Part shown: in pieces, positions 21,701 through 36,700 of the stretch
Numbering within the stretch: the first letter of the stretch is position 1
How the letters are laid out: the number at the start of each line of letters is the position of its first letter
Assembly: GCF_902459465.1 (NCBI RefSeq)
Contig: NC_047065.1
Span: forward strand, 16,531,634 to 16,595,633
Direction of reading: 5' to 3'
DNA: 64,000 nucleotides
Source of the DNA: Asterias rubens
Taxonomy: Eukaryota > Echinodermata > Asteroidea > Forcipulatida > Asteriidae
Notes under the pieces: generated by a model
Database searches by the model: none
What the model was told of the DNA's origin: nothing
The model's input: the letters and a program-made list of their open reading frames with translations, nothing else
Position numbers and translations under genes: made by a program

Positions 21701-24700
21701 TGATGGTATAAAACATTGTGAGAAACGGCTCTCTCTGAAGTGCCATAGTTTTCGAGAAAGAAGTAATTCGAAATCAACCATCTAAACGCACACAAATTCG
21801 TGTGACAAGGGTGTTTTTTCTTCAATTATTATCTTGCAACTTCGATGACCGATTGAGCTCAAATTTTCACAGGTTTGTTATTTTATGCATATTATGATGA
21901 GATACACCAACTGTAAATGCTAGTCTTTGACAATTACCAATAGTGTCCACAGCCTTTAACATCTCTTCGAGATTGAAGTAATTTTCCACGAATTTGATTT
22001 CGAAACCTCAGAATTAGATTTTGATGTCTCGAAATCAAGCATCTGAAAGCACAAAACTTCGAACGTGTGACAAGTGTGTTTTTTCTTTCATAGTTATCTC
22101 GCAACTTCGACGACCAATTTAACTCAAAGTTTCACAGGTTTGTAATTTGTATGCATAAGTTGAGATACACCAAGATAGAGAAGACAGGTCTTTGGCAATT
22201 ACCTATAATTAGTGTCCGGGGTCTTTCAGTGTAAGTTTGCGTGAAACTGTGTCCCTCAAAGCTAAAGTATTGACAATCTCCATCATCAATACGCTGTTAG
22301 TATTTGTCATACATGGATATGCTATCAATGGTTTAGTGTCGCTTATACCAATCTAGAAAAAAATATACTTGTTGAATTCTAATCCAAAACTGGCAGCCTT
22401 ATGTTAGTAATTGGTTGAAAGTTAATTTTAATCCTTTATCCCTGATGCGATAATGATAAATAGATATTTATATAGCACTTTATATATACACCCGAATGGC
22501 GCCGCCAACATTTATATCCCCCTGATCACTGGGCCCTAAATCTTGTCAAGTCGTGAACTTTGCTGAATTTCATTATAAACGTTTCCAATCAATAGGGAAA
22601 TCGAGTCATAGACTGTAAAAAGATTTTGTATAAAAGAAAACAATCATATTGAAAACCCTTATCCAACGCTTTTCTTACGTTACGTCATAGTAGGGGGGAG
22701 CTCAAATTTGTAAAGCCGCTTTGTTGAAGCGTTCAACAAAGAAAACTCCCACACATGACGTCAAAGCATTGTCATTTTGTCGCGCGCCTTCAATTTATTT
22801 ATTTATTTATTTCCAGGCAAACAGTACAAAGAATAGGCAATAAAAATAAGACTACACAGAGAACAAGCCTGTGATAACCAAAAAGCGAAAATAATCACTA
22901 TCTAAAGGCGATCCAGACAATAGTAGCTGTTTCAAGTCATCTCAGCTCCCTGGGGAGTATACAGTCTGTGAAACATGCCCCACTCGGCAAAGTCAATTGA
23001 CACAAGAACCATCTCTGCCCTCACAGATACCAATTTACCCCTGGGTGGAGAGAAGCAATGGTTAAAGAGCCAATAAAGGATGATCTCAATTATGTCAACT
23101 ACTACCTTTTTATGGCCAAATAGACATCGCAGATACCGGTTAATAACCATTTTACTCTCAAAATTTGCATTTAATAATAAATATATCGAGTCAAAAATGC
23201 ACCCGGCCGCGCGGCTTTTTCAGCCGAGAGTCAAAAACGGCTTATCTATTATAATGATCCTGGACGCCAGTGACGAATTTCCCCTAATTGGGTTTGAACA
23301 CAGTTCTCCAGCTTTGGCATTTCCACACCAAATAGCCGCCACTGACGTCACGATTCCTTTGTCGCGCGGGTTCGTTTGACCCCAAGTTTTTCAGAAATTT
23401 GGCTTGGAGCGTTCTGAAGAAAACCCATTTTTACCATGTTTTAACGTGAGGTAAGAGACTCCTTATATTTTTTATGTTTCCTGGATGGACTGCAGCTGTT
23501 AGAAAACTGTAATATCTATATATTTGAGATCATCCTTTATTGGCTGTTTAAGTGTCTAGCTCCAGGACACAAGTGTCACGACCGGGATTCGCACCCACAC
23601 CCAGATCAACCACCAGAACTTGTGTCCGATGCTCTTATCCGTTTTTATGCAGTGATACGAAATGTGTTCATTAAAGAAGTTGGTCTAAATTAGCCCTATC
23701 AAGCCGACGTGTATACCTTTACTAACAATCTTCCAAATAGAACATTCAATCCGTGTTAAAGATACTGACACCTTTCACTTGATGTATCTCAACAGTTGCA
23801 CAAAATAACAAACCTGTGAAAATTTGAACTCAATTGATCGTCGAAGTTGCGAGATAAAAAGCGGAAGAAAAAACAAAACACTCTTTTCAAACGAAGATGT
23901 GTGCTTTCAGATGCTTGATTTCGGGACCTTAAAATCTAATTCTGAGGTTTAGAAATCAAACATAAATATTTTAGAGGAAAATTACTTTCTTTCTCGAAAA
24001 CTACTGTACGTTACTTCAGAGCGAGCCGTTTCTCACAATGTGTTTTATATCTTTAATAAACTGTCAACGGCTCTCCATTGCTTGTTACCAAGTTAGTTTT
24101 TGTACTAACAATTATTTTGAGTAATTACCAATAGTGTCCACAGTGCCTTTAAGTACCAATAATGTATTTTCATTGACAGTGTGTTTGAGGGGGCACGGAA
24201 AGCCATCATTACCTCTGACCTTGACATGATTGAGGAAGTCGTTGTCAAAAAATTCAACAATTTCTGCGACCGTCAAGTGAGTTGTTTATTTTATCTATCC
24301 TCCCATTCCAAAATACTCTTGTTAAATTGTTTGTTTTATTTCCAACCATACGTTCTTGCACTTTTTTTCTCCAAACTAATCAATACACATGGTAGAAAAA
24401 CACAATAAAAATAGGTTATAATAGTTTTCTCCAAATATTGTGCAACTAGTGGCCAGTTTAAACGTAGCGTATTGAAATCCACCCTCCTAAAACAGTCTTT
24501 AATTTCATTAATGGGTAATGTTTTTGTTTTATTAAACTAATTCGATTTTAACAATAAAATCGCAGCAGATTCTTTACTTCAGATGTCTGTAGTTGCGCCT
24601 TCTCTCCAACTTTACATGCCGATTACGCATTTCTGAAACAACAAGCAATTTTTCAAAATGGCTAGCCATTGCCTGTTGTTCTACTTTTGCTGTTGCTCTT

Positions 24701-27700
24701 GGGCAGTTTTGCTTTTGGCACTATATTATAGCACTGGCTCTGCATTGTATGTAGCCAAATATCTTGTCCGTGATATACTCTGACTGTGTGACAAACTACA
24801 TGAATATTAACACATTCCTGTCAGACTACATCCCTAAAAAAAAAGTAAGAAAGGGCAGAGTTTAAAGTAGTCAGTTGTTTTTTTGTTACGTCAGCTGCGA
24901 TTTTACCATCTTTGAGGCCCTTGGTCATTGGTCGTGCTCTTTCCAGCGCTTTGATCTTAATGCAAGTGCGCTTAATTTGTATTGCGCTTAATCTGATCTG
25001 TACTGTACTGTACTGTACTGTACTGTACTGTACTGTACTGTACTGTACTGTACTGTACTGTACTGTACTGTACTGTACTGTACTGTACTGTACTGTACTG
25101 TACTGTACTGTACTGTACTGTACTGTACTGTACTGTACTGTACTGTACTGTACTGTACTGTACTGTACTGTACTGTACTGTACTGTACTGTACTGTACTG
25201 TACTGTACTGTACTGTACTGTACTGTACTGTACTGTACTGTACTGTACTGTACTGTACTGTACTGTACTGTACTGTACTGTACTGTACTGTACTGTACTG
25301 TACTGTACTGTACTGTACTGTACTGTACTGTACTGTACTGTACTGTACTGTACTGTACTGTACTGTACTGTACTGTACTGTACTGTACTGTACTGTACTG
25401 TACTGTACTGTACTGTACTGTACTGTACTGTACTGTACTGTACTGTACTGTACTGTACTGTACTGTACTGTACTGTACTGTACTGTACTGTACTGTACTG
25501 TACTGTACTGTACTGTACTGTACTGTACTGTACTGTACTGTACTGTACTGTACTGTACTGTACTGTACTGTACTGTACTGTACTGTACTGTACTGTACTG
25601 TACTGTACTGTACTGTACTGTACTGTACTGTACTGTACTGTACTGTACTGTACTGTACTGTACTGTACTGTACTGTACTGTACTGTACTGTACTGTACTG
25701 TACTGTACTGTACTGTACTGTACTGTACTGTACTGTACTGTACTGTACTGTACTGTACTGTACTGTACTGTACTGTACTGTACTGTACTGTACTGTACTG
25801 TACTGTACTGTACTGTACTGTACTGTACTGTACTGTACTGTACTGTACTGTACTGTACTGTACTGTACTGTACTGTACTGTACTGTACTGTACTGTACTG
25901 TACTGTACTGTACTGTACTGTACTGTACTGTACTGTACTGTACTGTACTGTACTGTACTGTACTGTACTGTACTGTACTGTACTGTACTGTACTGTACTG
26001 TACTGTACTGTACTGTACTGTACTGTACTGTACTGTACTGTACTGTACTGTACTGTACTGTACTGTACTGTACTGTACTGTACTGTACTGTACTGTACTG
26101 TACTGTACTGTACTGTACTGTACTGTACTGTACTGTACTGTACTGTACTGTACTGTACTGTACTGTACTGTACTGTACTGTACTGTACTGTACTGTACTG
26201 TACTGTACTGTACTGTACTGTACTGTACTGTACTGTACTGTACTGTACTGTACTGTACTGTACTGTACTGTACTGTACTGTACTGTACTGTACTGTACTG
26301 TACTGTACTGTACTGTACTGTACTGTACTGTACTGTACTGTACTGTACTGTACTGTACTGTACTGTACTGTACTGTACTGTACTGTACTGTACTGTACTG
26401 TACTGTACTGTACTGTACTGTACTGTACTGTACTGTACTGTACTGTACTGTACTGTACTGTACTGTACTGTACTGTACTGTACTGTACTGTACTGTACTG
26501 TACTGTACTGTACTGTACTGTACTGTACTGTACTGTACTGTACTGTACTGTACTGTACTGTACTGTACTGTACTGTACTGTACTGTACTGTACTGTACTG
26601 TACTGTACTGTACTGTACTGTACTGTACTGTACTGTACTGTACTGTACTGTACTGTACTGTACTGTACTGTACTGTACTGTACTGTACTGTACTGTACTG
26701 TACTGTACTGTACTGTACTGTACTGTACTGTACTGTACTGTACTGTACTGTACTGTACTGTACTGTACTGTACTGTACTGTACTGTACTGTACTGTACTG
26801 TACTGTACTGTACTGTACTGTACTGTACTGTACTGTACTGTACTGTACTGTACTGTACTGTACTGTACTGTACTGTACTGTACTGTACTGTACTGTACTG
26901 TACTGTACTGTACTGTACTGTACTGTACTGTACTGTACTGTACTGTACTGTACTGTACTGTACTGTACTGTACTGTACTGTACTGTACTGTACTGTACTG
27001 TACTGTACTGTACTGTACTGTACTGTACTGTACTGTACTGTACTGTACTGTACTGTACTGTACTGTACTGTACTGTACTGTACTGTACTGTACTGTACTG
27101 TACTGTACTGTACTGTACTGTACTGTACTGTACTGTACTGTACTGTACTGTACTGTACTGTACTGTACTGTACTGTACTGTACTGTACTGTACTGTACTG
27201 TACTGTACTGTACTGTACTGTACTGTACTGTACTGTACTGTACTGTACTGTACTGTACTGTACTGTACTGTACTGTACTGTACTGTACTGTACTGTACTG
27301 TACTGTACTGTACTGTACTGTACTGTACTGTACTGTACTGTACTGTACTGTACTGTACTGTACTGTACTGTACTGTACTGTACTGTACTGTACTGTACTG
27401 TACTGTACTGTACTGTACTGTACTGTACTGTACTGTACTGTACTGTACTGTACTGTACTGTACTGTACTGTACTGTACTGTACTGTACTGTACTGTACTG
27501 TACTGTACTGTACTGTACTGTACTGTACTGTACTGTACTGTACTGTACTGTACTGTACTGTACTGTACTGTACTGTACTGTACTGTACTGTACTGTACTG
27601 TACTGTACTGTACTGTACTGTACTGTACTGTACTGTACTGTACTGTACTGTACTGTACTGTACTGTACTGTACTGTACTGTACTGTACTGTACTGTACTG

Positions 27701-30700
27701 TACTGTACTGTACTGTACTGTACTGTACTGTACTGTACTGTACTGTACTGTACTGTACTGTACTGTACTGTACTGTACTGTACTGTACTGTACTGTACTG
27801 TACTGTACTGTACTGTACTGTACTGTACTGTACTGTACTGTACTGTACTGTACTGTACTGTACTGTACTGTACTGTACTGTACTGTACTGTACTGTACTG
27901 TACTGTACTGTACTGTACTGTACTGTACTGTACTGTACTGTACTGTACTGTACTGTACTGTACTGTACTGTACTGTACTGTACTGTACTGTACTGTACTG
28001 TACTGTACTGTACTGTACTGTACTGTACTGTACTGTACTGTACTGTACTGTACTGTACTGTACTGTACTGTACTGTACTGTACTGTACTGTACTGTACTG
28101 TACTGTACTGTACTGTACTGTACTGTACTGTACTGTACTGTACTGTACTGTACTGTACTGTACTGTACTGTACTGTACTGTACTGTACTGTACTGTACTG
28201 TACTGTACTGTACTGTACTGTACTGTACTGTACTGTACTGTACTGTACTGTACTGTACTGTACTGTACTGTACTGTACTGTACTGTACTGTACTGTACTG
28301 TACTGTACTGTACTGTACTGTACTGTACTGTACTGTACTGTACTGTACTGTACTGTACTGTACTGTACTGTACTGTACTGTACTGTACTGTACTGTACTG
28401 TACTGTACTGTACTGTACTGTACTGTACTGTACTGTACTGTACTGTACTGTACTGTACTGTACTGTACTGTACTGTACTGTACTGTACTGTACTGTACTG
28501 TACTGTACTGTACTGTACTGTACTGTACTGTACTGTACTGTACTGTACTGTACTGTACTGTACTGTACTGTACTGTACTGTACTGTACTGTACTGTACTG
28601 TACTGTACTGTACTGTACTGTACTGTACTGTACTGTACTGTACTGTACTGTACTGTACTGTACTGTACTGTACTGTACTGTACTGTACTGTACTGTACTG
28701 TACTGTACTGTACTGTACTGTACTGTACTGTACTGTACTGTACTGTACTGTACTGTACTGTACTGTACTGTACTGTACTGTACTGTACTGTACTGTACTG
28801 TACTGTACTGTACTGTACTGTACTGTACTGTACTGTACTGTACTGTACTGTACTGTACTGTACTGTACTGTACTGTACTGTACTGTACTGTACTGTACTG
28901 TACTGTACTGTACTGTACTGTACTGTACTGTACTGTACTGTACTGTACTGTACTGTACTGTACTGTACTGTACTGTACTGTACTGTACTGTACTGTACTG
29001 TACTGTACTGTACTGTACTGTACTGTACTGTACTGTACTGTACTGTACTGTACTGTACTGTACTGTACTGTACTGTACTGTACTGTACTGTACTGTACTG
29101 TACTGTACTGTACTGTACTGTACTGTACTGTACTGTACTGTACTGTACTGTACTGTACTGTACTGTACTGTACTGTACTGTACTGTACTGTACTGTACTG
29201 TACTGTACTGTACTGTACTGTACTGTACTGTACTGTACTGTACTGTACTGTACTGTACTGTACTGTACTGTACTGTACTGTACTGTACTGTACTGTACTG
29301 TACTGTACTGTACTGTACTGTACTGTACTGTACTGTACTGTACTGTACTGTACTGTACTGTACTGTACTGTACTGTACTGTACTGTACTGTACTGTACTG
29401 TACTGTACTGTACTGTACTGTACTGTACTGTACTGTACTGTACTGTACTGTACTGTACTGTACTGTACTGTACTGTACTGTACTGTACTGTACTGTACTG
29501 TACTGTACTGTACTGTACTGTACTGTACTGTACTGTACTGTACTGTACTGTACTGTACTGTACTGTACTGTACTGTACTGTACTGTACTGTACTGTACTG
29601 TACTGTACTGTACTGTACTGTACTGTACTGTACTGTACTGTACTGTACTGTACTGTACTGTACTGTACTGTACTGTACTGTACTGTACTGTACTGTACTG
29701 TACTGTACTGTACTGTACTGTACTGTACTGTACTGTACTGTACTGTACTGTACTGTACTGTACTGTACTGTACTGTACTGTACTGTACTGTACTGTACTG
29801 TACTGTACTGTACTGTACTGTACTGTACTGTACTGTACTGTACTGTACTGTACTGTACTGTACTGTACTGTACTGTACTGTACTGTACTGTACTGTACTG
29901 TACTGTACTGTACTGTACTGTACTGTACTGTACTGTACTGTACTGTACTGTACTGTACTGTACTGTACTGTACTGTACTGTACTGTACTGTACTGTACTG
30001 TACTGTACTGTACTGTACTGTACTGTACTGTACTGTACTGTACTGTACTGTACTGTACTGTACTGTACTGTACTGTACTGTACTGTACTGTACTGTACTG
30101 TACTGTACTGTACTGTACTGTACTGTACTGTACTGTACTGTACTGTACTGTACTGTACTGTACTGTACTGTACTGTACTGTACTGTACTGTACTGTACTG
30201 TACTGTACTGTACTGTACTGTACTGTACTGTACTGTACTGTACTGTACTGTACTGTACTGTACTGTACTGTACTGTACTGTACTGTACTGTACTGTACTG
30301 TACTGTACTGTACTGTACTGTACTGTACTGTACTGTACTGTACTGTACTGTACTGTACTGTACTGTACTGTACTGTACTGTACTGTACTGTACTGTACTG
30401 TACTGTACTGTACTGTACTGTACTGTACTGTACTGTACTGTACTGTACTGTACTGTACTGTACTGTACTGTACTGTACTGTACTGTACTGTACTGTACTG
30501 TACTGTACTGTACTGTACTGTACTGTACTGTACTGTACTGTACTGTACTGTACTGTACTGTACTGTACTGTACTGTACTGTACTGTACTGTACTGTACTG
30601 TACTGTACTGTACTGTACTGTACTGTACTGTACTGTACTGTACTGTACTGTACTGTACTGTACTGTACTGTACTGTACTGTACTGTACTGTACTGTACTG

Positions 30701-33700
30701 TACTGTACTGTACTGTACTGTACTGTACTGTACTGTACTGTACTGTACTGTACTGTACTGTACTGTACTGTACTGTACTGTACTGTACTGTACTGTACTG
30801 TACTGTACTGTACTGTACTGTACTGTACTGTACTGTACTGTACTGTACTGTACTGTACTGTACTGTACTGTACTGTACTGTACTGTACTGTACTGTACTG
30901 TACTGTACTGTACTGTACTGTACTGTACTGTACTGTACTGTACTGTACTGTACTGTACTGTACTGTACTGTACTGTACTGTACTGTACTGTACTGTACTG
31001 TACTGTACTGTACTGTACTGTACTGTACTGTACTGTACTGTACTGTACTGTACTGTACTGTACTGTACTGTACTGTACTGTACTGTACTGTACTGTACTG
31101 TACTGTACTGTACTGTACTGTACTGTACTGTACTGTACTGTACTGTACTGTACTGTACTGTACTGTACTGTACTGTACTGTACTGTACTGTACTGTACTG
31201 TACTGTACTGTACTGTACTGTACTGTACTGTACTGTACTGTACTGTACTGTACTGTACTGTACTGTACTGTACTGTACTGTACTGTACTGTACTGTACTG
31301 TACTGTACTGTACTGTACTGTACTGTACTGTACTGTACTGTACTGTACTGTACTGTACTGTACTGTACTGTACTGTACTGTACTGTACTGTACTGTACTG
31401 TACTGTACTGTACTGTACTGTACTGTACTGTACTGTACTGTACTGTACTGTACTGTACTGTACTGTACTGTACTGTACTGTACTGTACTGTACTGTACTG
31501 TACTGTACTGTACTGTACTGTACTGTACTGTACTGTACTGTACTGTACTGTACTGTACTGTACTGTACTGTACTGTACTGTACTGTACTGTACTGTACTG
31601 TACTGTACTGTACTGTACTGTACTGTACTGTACTGTACTGTACTGTACTGTACTGTACTGTACTGTACTGTACTGTACTGTACTGTACTGTACTGTACTG
31701 TACTGTACTGTACTGTACTGTACTGTACTGTACTGTACTGTACTGTACTGTACTGTACTGTACTGTACTGTACTGTACTGTACTGTACTGTACTGTACTG
31801 TACTGTACTGTACTGTACTGTACTGTACTGTACTGTACTGTACTGTACTGTACTGTACTGTACTGTACTGTACTGTACTGTACTGTACTGTACTGTACTG
31901 TACTGTACTGTACTGTACTGTACTGTACTGTACTGTACTGTACTGTACTGTACTGTACTGTACTGTACTGTACTGTACTGTACTGTACTGTACTGTACTG
32001 TACTGTACTGTACTGTACTGTACTGTACTGTACTGTACTGTACTGTACTGTACTGTACTGTACTGTACTGTACTGTACTGTACTGTACTGTACTGTACTG
32101 TACTGTACTGTACTGTACTGTACTGTACTGTACTGTACTGTACTGTACTGTACTGTACTGTACTGTACTGTACTGTACTGTACTGTACTGTACTGTACTG
32201 TACTGTACTGTACTGTACTGTACTGTACTGTACTGTACTGTACTGTACTGTACTGTACTGTACTGTACTGTACTGTACTGTACTGTACTGTACTGTACTG
32301 TACTGTACTGTACTGTACTGTACTGTACTGTACTGTACTGTACTGTACTGTACTGTACTGTACTGTACTGTACTGTACTGTACTGTACTGTACTGTACTG
32401 TACTGTACTGTACTGTACTGTACTGTACTGTACTGTACTGTACTGTACTGTACTGTACTGTACTGTACTGTACTGTACTGTACTGTACTGTACTGTACTG
32501 TACTGTACTGTACTGTACTGTACTGTACTGTACTGTACTGTACTGTACTGTACTGTACTGTACTGTACTGTACTGTACTGTACTGTACTGTACTGTACTG
32601 TACTGTACTGTACTGTACTGTACTGTACTGTACTGTACTGTACTGTACTGTACTGTACTGTACTGTACTGTACTGTACTGTACTGTACTGTACTGTACTG
32701 TACTGTACTGTACTGTACTGTACTGTACTGTACTGTACTGTACTGTACTGTACTGTACTGTACTGTACTGTACTGTACTGTACTGTACTGTACTGTACTG
32801 TACTGTACTGTACTGTACTGTACTGTACTGTACTGTACTGTACTGTACTGTACTGTACTGTACTGTACTGTACTGTACTGTACTGTACTGTACTGTACTG
32901 TACTGTACTGTACTGTACTGTACTGTACTGTACTGTACTGTACTGTACTGTACTGTACTGTACTGTACTGTACTGTACTGTACTGTACTGTACTGTACTG
33001 TACTGTACTGTACTGTACTGTACTGTACTGTACTGTACTGTACTGTACTGTACTGTACTGTACTGTACTGTACTGTACTGTACTGTACTGTACTGTACTG
33101 TACTGTACTGTACTGTACTGTACTGTACGTACTGTACTGTACTGTACTGTAACTGTACTGTACTGTACTGTACTGTACTGTACTGTACTGTACTGTACTG
33201 TACTGTACTGTACTGTACTGTACTGTACTGTACTGTACTGTACTGTACTGTACTGTACTGTACTGTACTGTACTGTACTGTACTGTACTGTACTGTACTG
33301 NNNNNNNNNNNNNNNNNNNNNNNNNNNNNNNNNNNNNNNNNNNNNNNNNNNNNNNNNNNNNNNNNNNNNNNNNNNNNNNNNNNNNNNNNNNNNNNNNNNN
33401 NNNNNNNNNNNNNNNNNNNNNNNNNNNNNNNNNNNNNNNNNNNNNNNNNNNNNNNNNNNNNNNNNNNNNNNNNNNNNNNNNNNNNNNNNNNNNNNNNNNN
33501 NNNNNNNNNNNNNNNNNNNNNNNNNNNNNNNNNNNNNNNNNNNNNNNNNNNNNNNNNNNNNNNNNNNNNNNNNNNNNNNNNNNNNNNNNNNNNNNNNNNN
33601 NNNNNNNNNNNNNNNNNNNNNNNNNNNNNNNNNNNNNNNNNNNNNNNNNNNNNNNNNNNNNNNNNNNNNNNNNNNNNNNNNNNNNNNNNNNNNNNNNNNN

Positions 33701-36700
33701 NNNNNNNNNNNNNNNNNNNNNNNNNNNNNNNNNNNNNNNNNNNNNNNNNNNNNNNNNNNNNNNNNNNNNNNNNNNNNNNNNNNNNNNNNNNNNNNNNNNA
33801 TTTGTATAATTGGTGAAACACTTTATTTGTTTTACTCTTTTCAATGTAACACTTGTAAAACGTTGATATAGAGGATCATTATTAACTTCAATAGCACGGA
33901 GCGAGTTCTAAATTTCTGGCAAGTAGACACACACATGGTACTCCTGCAAACCAATTATATATATTTACACCTCACAATGCCTCAAATCCCATCAACTTAA
34001 AGTTTATTTTATTATTAAATATTTGAAGATGGCGGAATTGGTCAACGACCGTGCTCATCTGTTTGTTACCAATGTTCAGAAACGCATCGACGAGGGGAAA
34101 GGCGAAATGGAGATGTCAAAGTAAGTCTCGACTAGATTTGGGAACTGTTTATGTTTGTTTACATTATCTCAGTGATACTGTTTTGTAAAACCTTTGTTAT
34201 ATGAAAGCGTTGTGTATACCACTTGTAATATTTACAAACATAAACACACGTTCAATTATAGTTATGTCATTCATGCTTTGATATTTATTATATTTGTCCT
34301 CCACACCGAGTGAAGTTTTATAAACTGGTGAACGTTCAAACTTCTTTTGACATAAGGAGCGCGTTCCGGTCCTTTAAATGTGCATACTATTTTTGCTTTC
34401 CTTCATATCAAAATTCTCTATGGTCCACCTTTAAAGGCAGTGGACATGCACTATTGGTGATTACTCAAAATAATTATTGGCAAAAAAACTTTCTTGGTGA
34501 CGAGTAATGGGGAGAGACTAATGGTAGTAAACATTGTGCGAAACGGCTCCCTCTGAAATGCCATAGTTTTTGAGAAAGAAGTAATTGTCCACGAGTTTGA
34601 TTTCGAGACCTCAGATTTAGAACTTGAGGTCTCGAAATCAACCATCTAAAAGCACACAACTTCGTGTGACAAGGGTTATTTTTCTTTCATTATTATCTCG
34701 CAACTTCGATGACCGATTGAGCTCAAATGTTCACAGGTTTGTTATTTTATGAATATGTTTAGATACACCAACTGTAAGGCTAGTCATTGACAACTACCAA
34801 TAGTGTCCACTGCCTTTAACATTGTGGCAAAAATAATGGTTTTCTCATAACATGCTTTCACACGGCTCATAATTTCACTCCCTTTACATCTTTTTTCCAA
34901 ATGCTTTAATGTGAAACTTTGGAACGACAGGTGGCAGCAGACTTACCGGGTAAAATCCCATTGTTGACGTGAGTGCTGAGCCTGCGCATATTACCGAGAA
35001 CAATGGATTTTCCTTGGAAGTCTGCTGCCACCCAGCGTCTCAAAAGTACACTGCAATCTGATTGTTTCTGTGTTTTTTCCTTAATATCTTGTGGATTTCT
35101 CCCGTAGGATGCTTGGTTCATTCGCCATAGAGTCTGGTGCCTTGTGCGGCTATGCAACCAAGATTGATACGCAGAATCAGGACGATACCACATTTATTGA
35201 CAACGCCAATTCTTTCTTCAAAGGATTCAAAGAAATCCAACTACCATGGATGCTTATATGTCAGTATTAATATCAGTCAGTCTTGTCAGTCAAACCTTTG
35301 TCTGCTTCTCTCTTTTGTTGCCCAATTGCACAACGCACAACCCAAATGCATAGTCTTTTACGGGTGAATCCGTATGTCGGCGTTTGTAGGTTTTTTTCTG
35401 ATACGGATTTTGACGTAGCTCGGCGGATATGGGTTAAAGGGACACGTTGGTTGCGTGGTTTTCCTTTTGCTTTGCGAACTGACACGGTCGGCCATTAATG
35501 GGAGCCAAAAATTTGACTCCCATAAATGGCCGTCCGTGTTAGTCGACGAAGTAAAAGGAAAACCAGGCAATTTCGAGGCATATTTGTGTAGATCATTGTA
35601 TTTTGCTCTAAAAACATCTTTCCAACCACATGCATTTCATAGCAACGGACGGTTACAAACGCTTTTCAGAGACAAACTCGACCGATCCAAGGCAACGTGT
35701 TCCTTTAATGCATGCGTTATACTCTGTTGGTAAATATTGGTAAACACCTTAAGAGATGTGCACAAACGCGTATGCGAATCACGCCACCATTCAGAGCAGC
35801 TCAGAGTAGTAAAAAAAAAAAAAAAAATGGTGTCCTGCAACCACCCAAATAAAAACGGTTCCCTCTATATTTAATAAAAACTGTCTAAATACACAACTCT
35901 GCACCAGCTGCCAAACAAAAAGGTGTAATATTCCACGTGTTGCCTACCAATTTTCAGTGTTAGTACGCCTGGCGATGTGCAGTTTAAACATGTTTTTGAA
36001 TTGACTCTCAAACAAGCGGGAACTGCTCGAGTGCGTGACCTCATGTGTCAGTCGCTTGGGATCTACAAGCCATGAAGGCCTTGACAAAAGGCTACTTGTG
36101 CAAGGGTTCCAATGTACATTGGTTCCGGTAGAAGCTAAAAGACCGGTGTGACAGGATATTCTGTGGTGCCCCCCTCCCCTCCTCCTCTTATAGACCTTTT
36201 TGCAAATACTGGGGCGCGCGCGTAAAGCTTGGAATAAGGTGCATTGTGGTCTAGCTAGTGTCCAAATTTGATCCATATCTATCCCACAATGCACCTCATT
36301 CAACAGTCTGCGCTTGGGCAATGGTATTTGCAAAAAGGTCTGTGGTGATTTTTTGCACAAACTTCTTTTGATATGCGCCCTCTTTTGAAAGATTCTCCTT
36401 CAGCCCATGTACATTTCTCACTGGGGACAGAGTTTCCGGCGAATAGATTCCTGAAAGACAATGGCCCAATTTCATTGAGCTGCTTAAGCTGGAAATACTG
36501 CTTAAAGGATTTGGGTACTTTTTGTAACACTAAACACACAGCCCACAGATTTACATTAAACTTACATTGTTTGAAGTACGTGATAGTAAAAAGTGTAGCC
36601 TATTACCTGAAAAATATTAGTTGCTGAGGTGTTGTAGTTTTTGAGAAATGAGTAAAATAATGTCATGAAAATAGGTTTTTACATGCTCTAATAATTTTCG

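Noticed and set aside
24821..33844. Open frames of about 2,700-3,000 codons on both strands encoding repeated five-residue units.
   Set aside because: They are the TACTG array read through in frames that can contain no stop codon, and some run through the gap as unknown residues. There is no codon structure or flanking gene signal.
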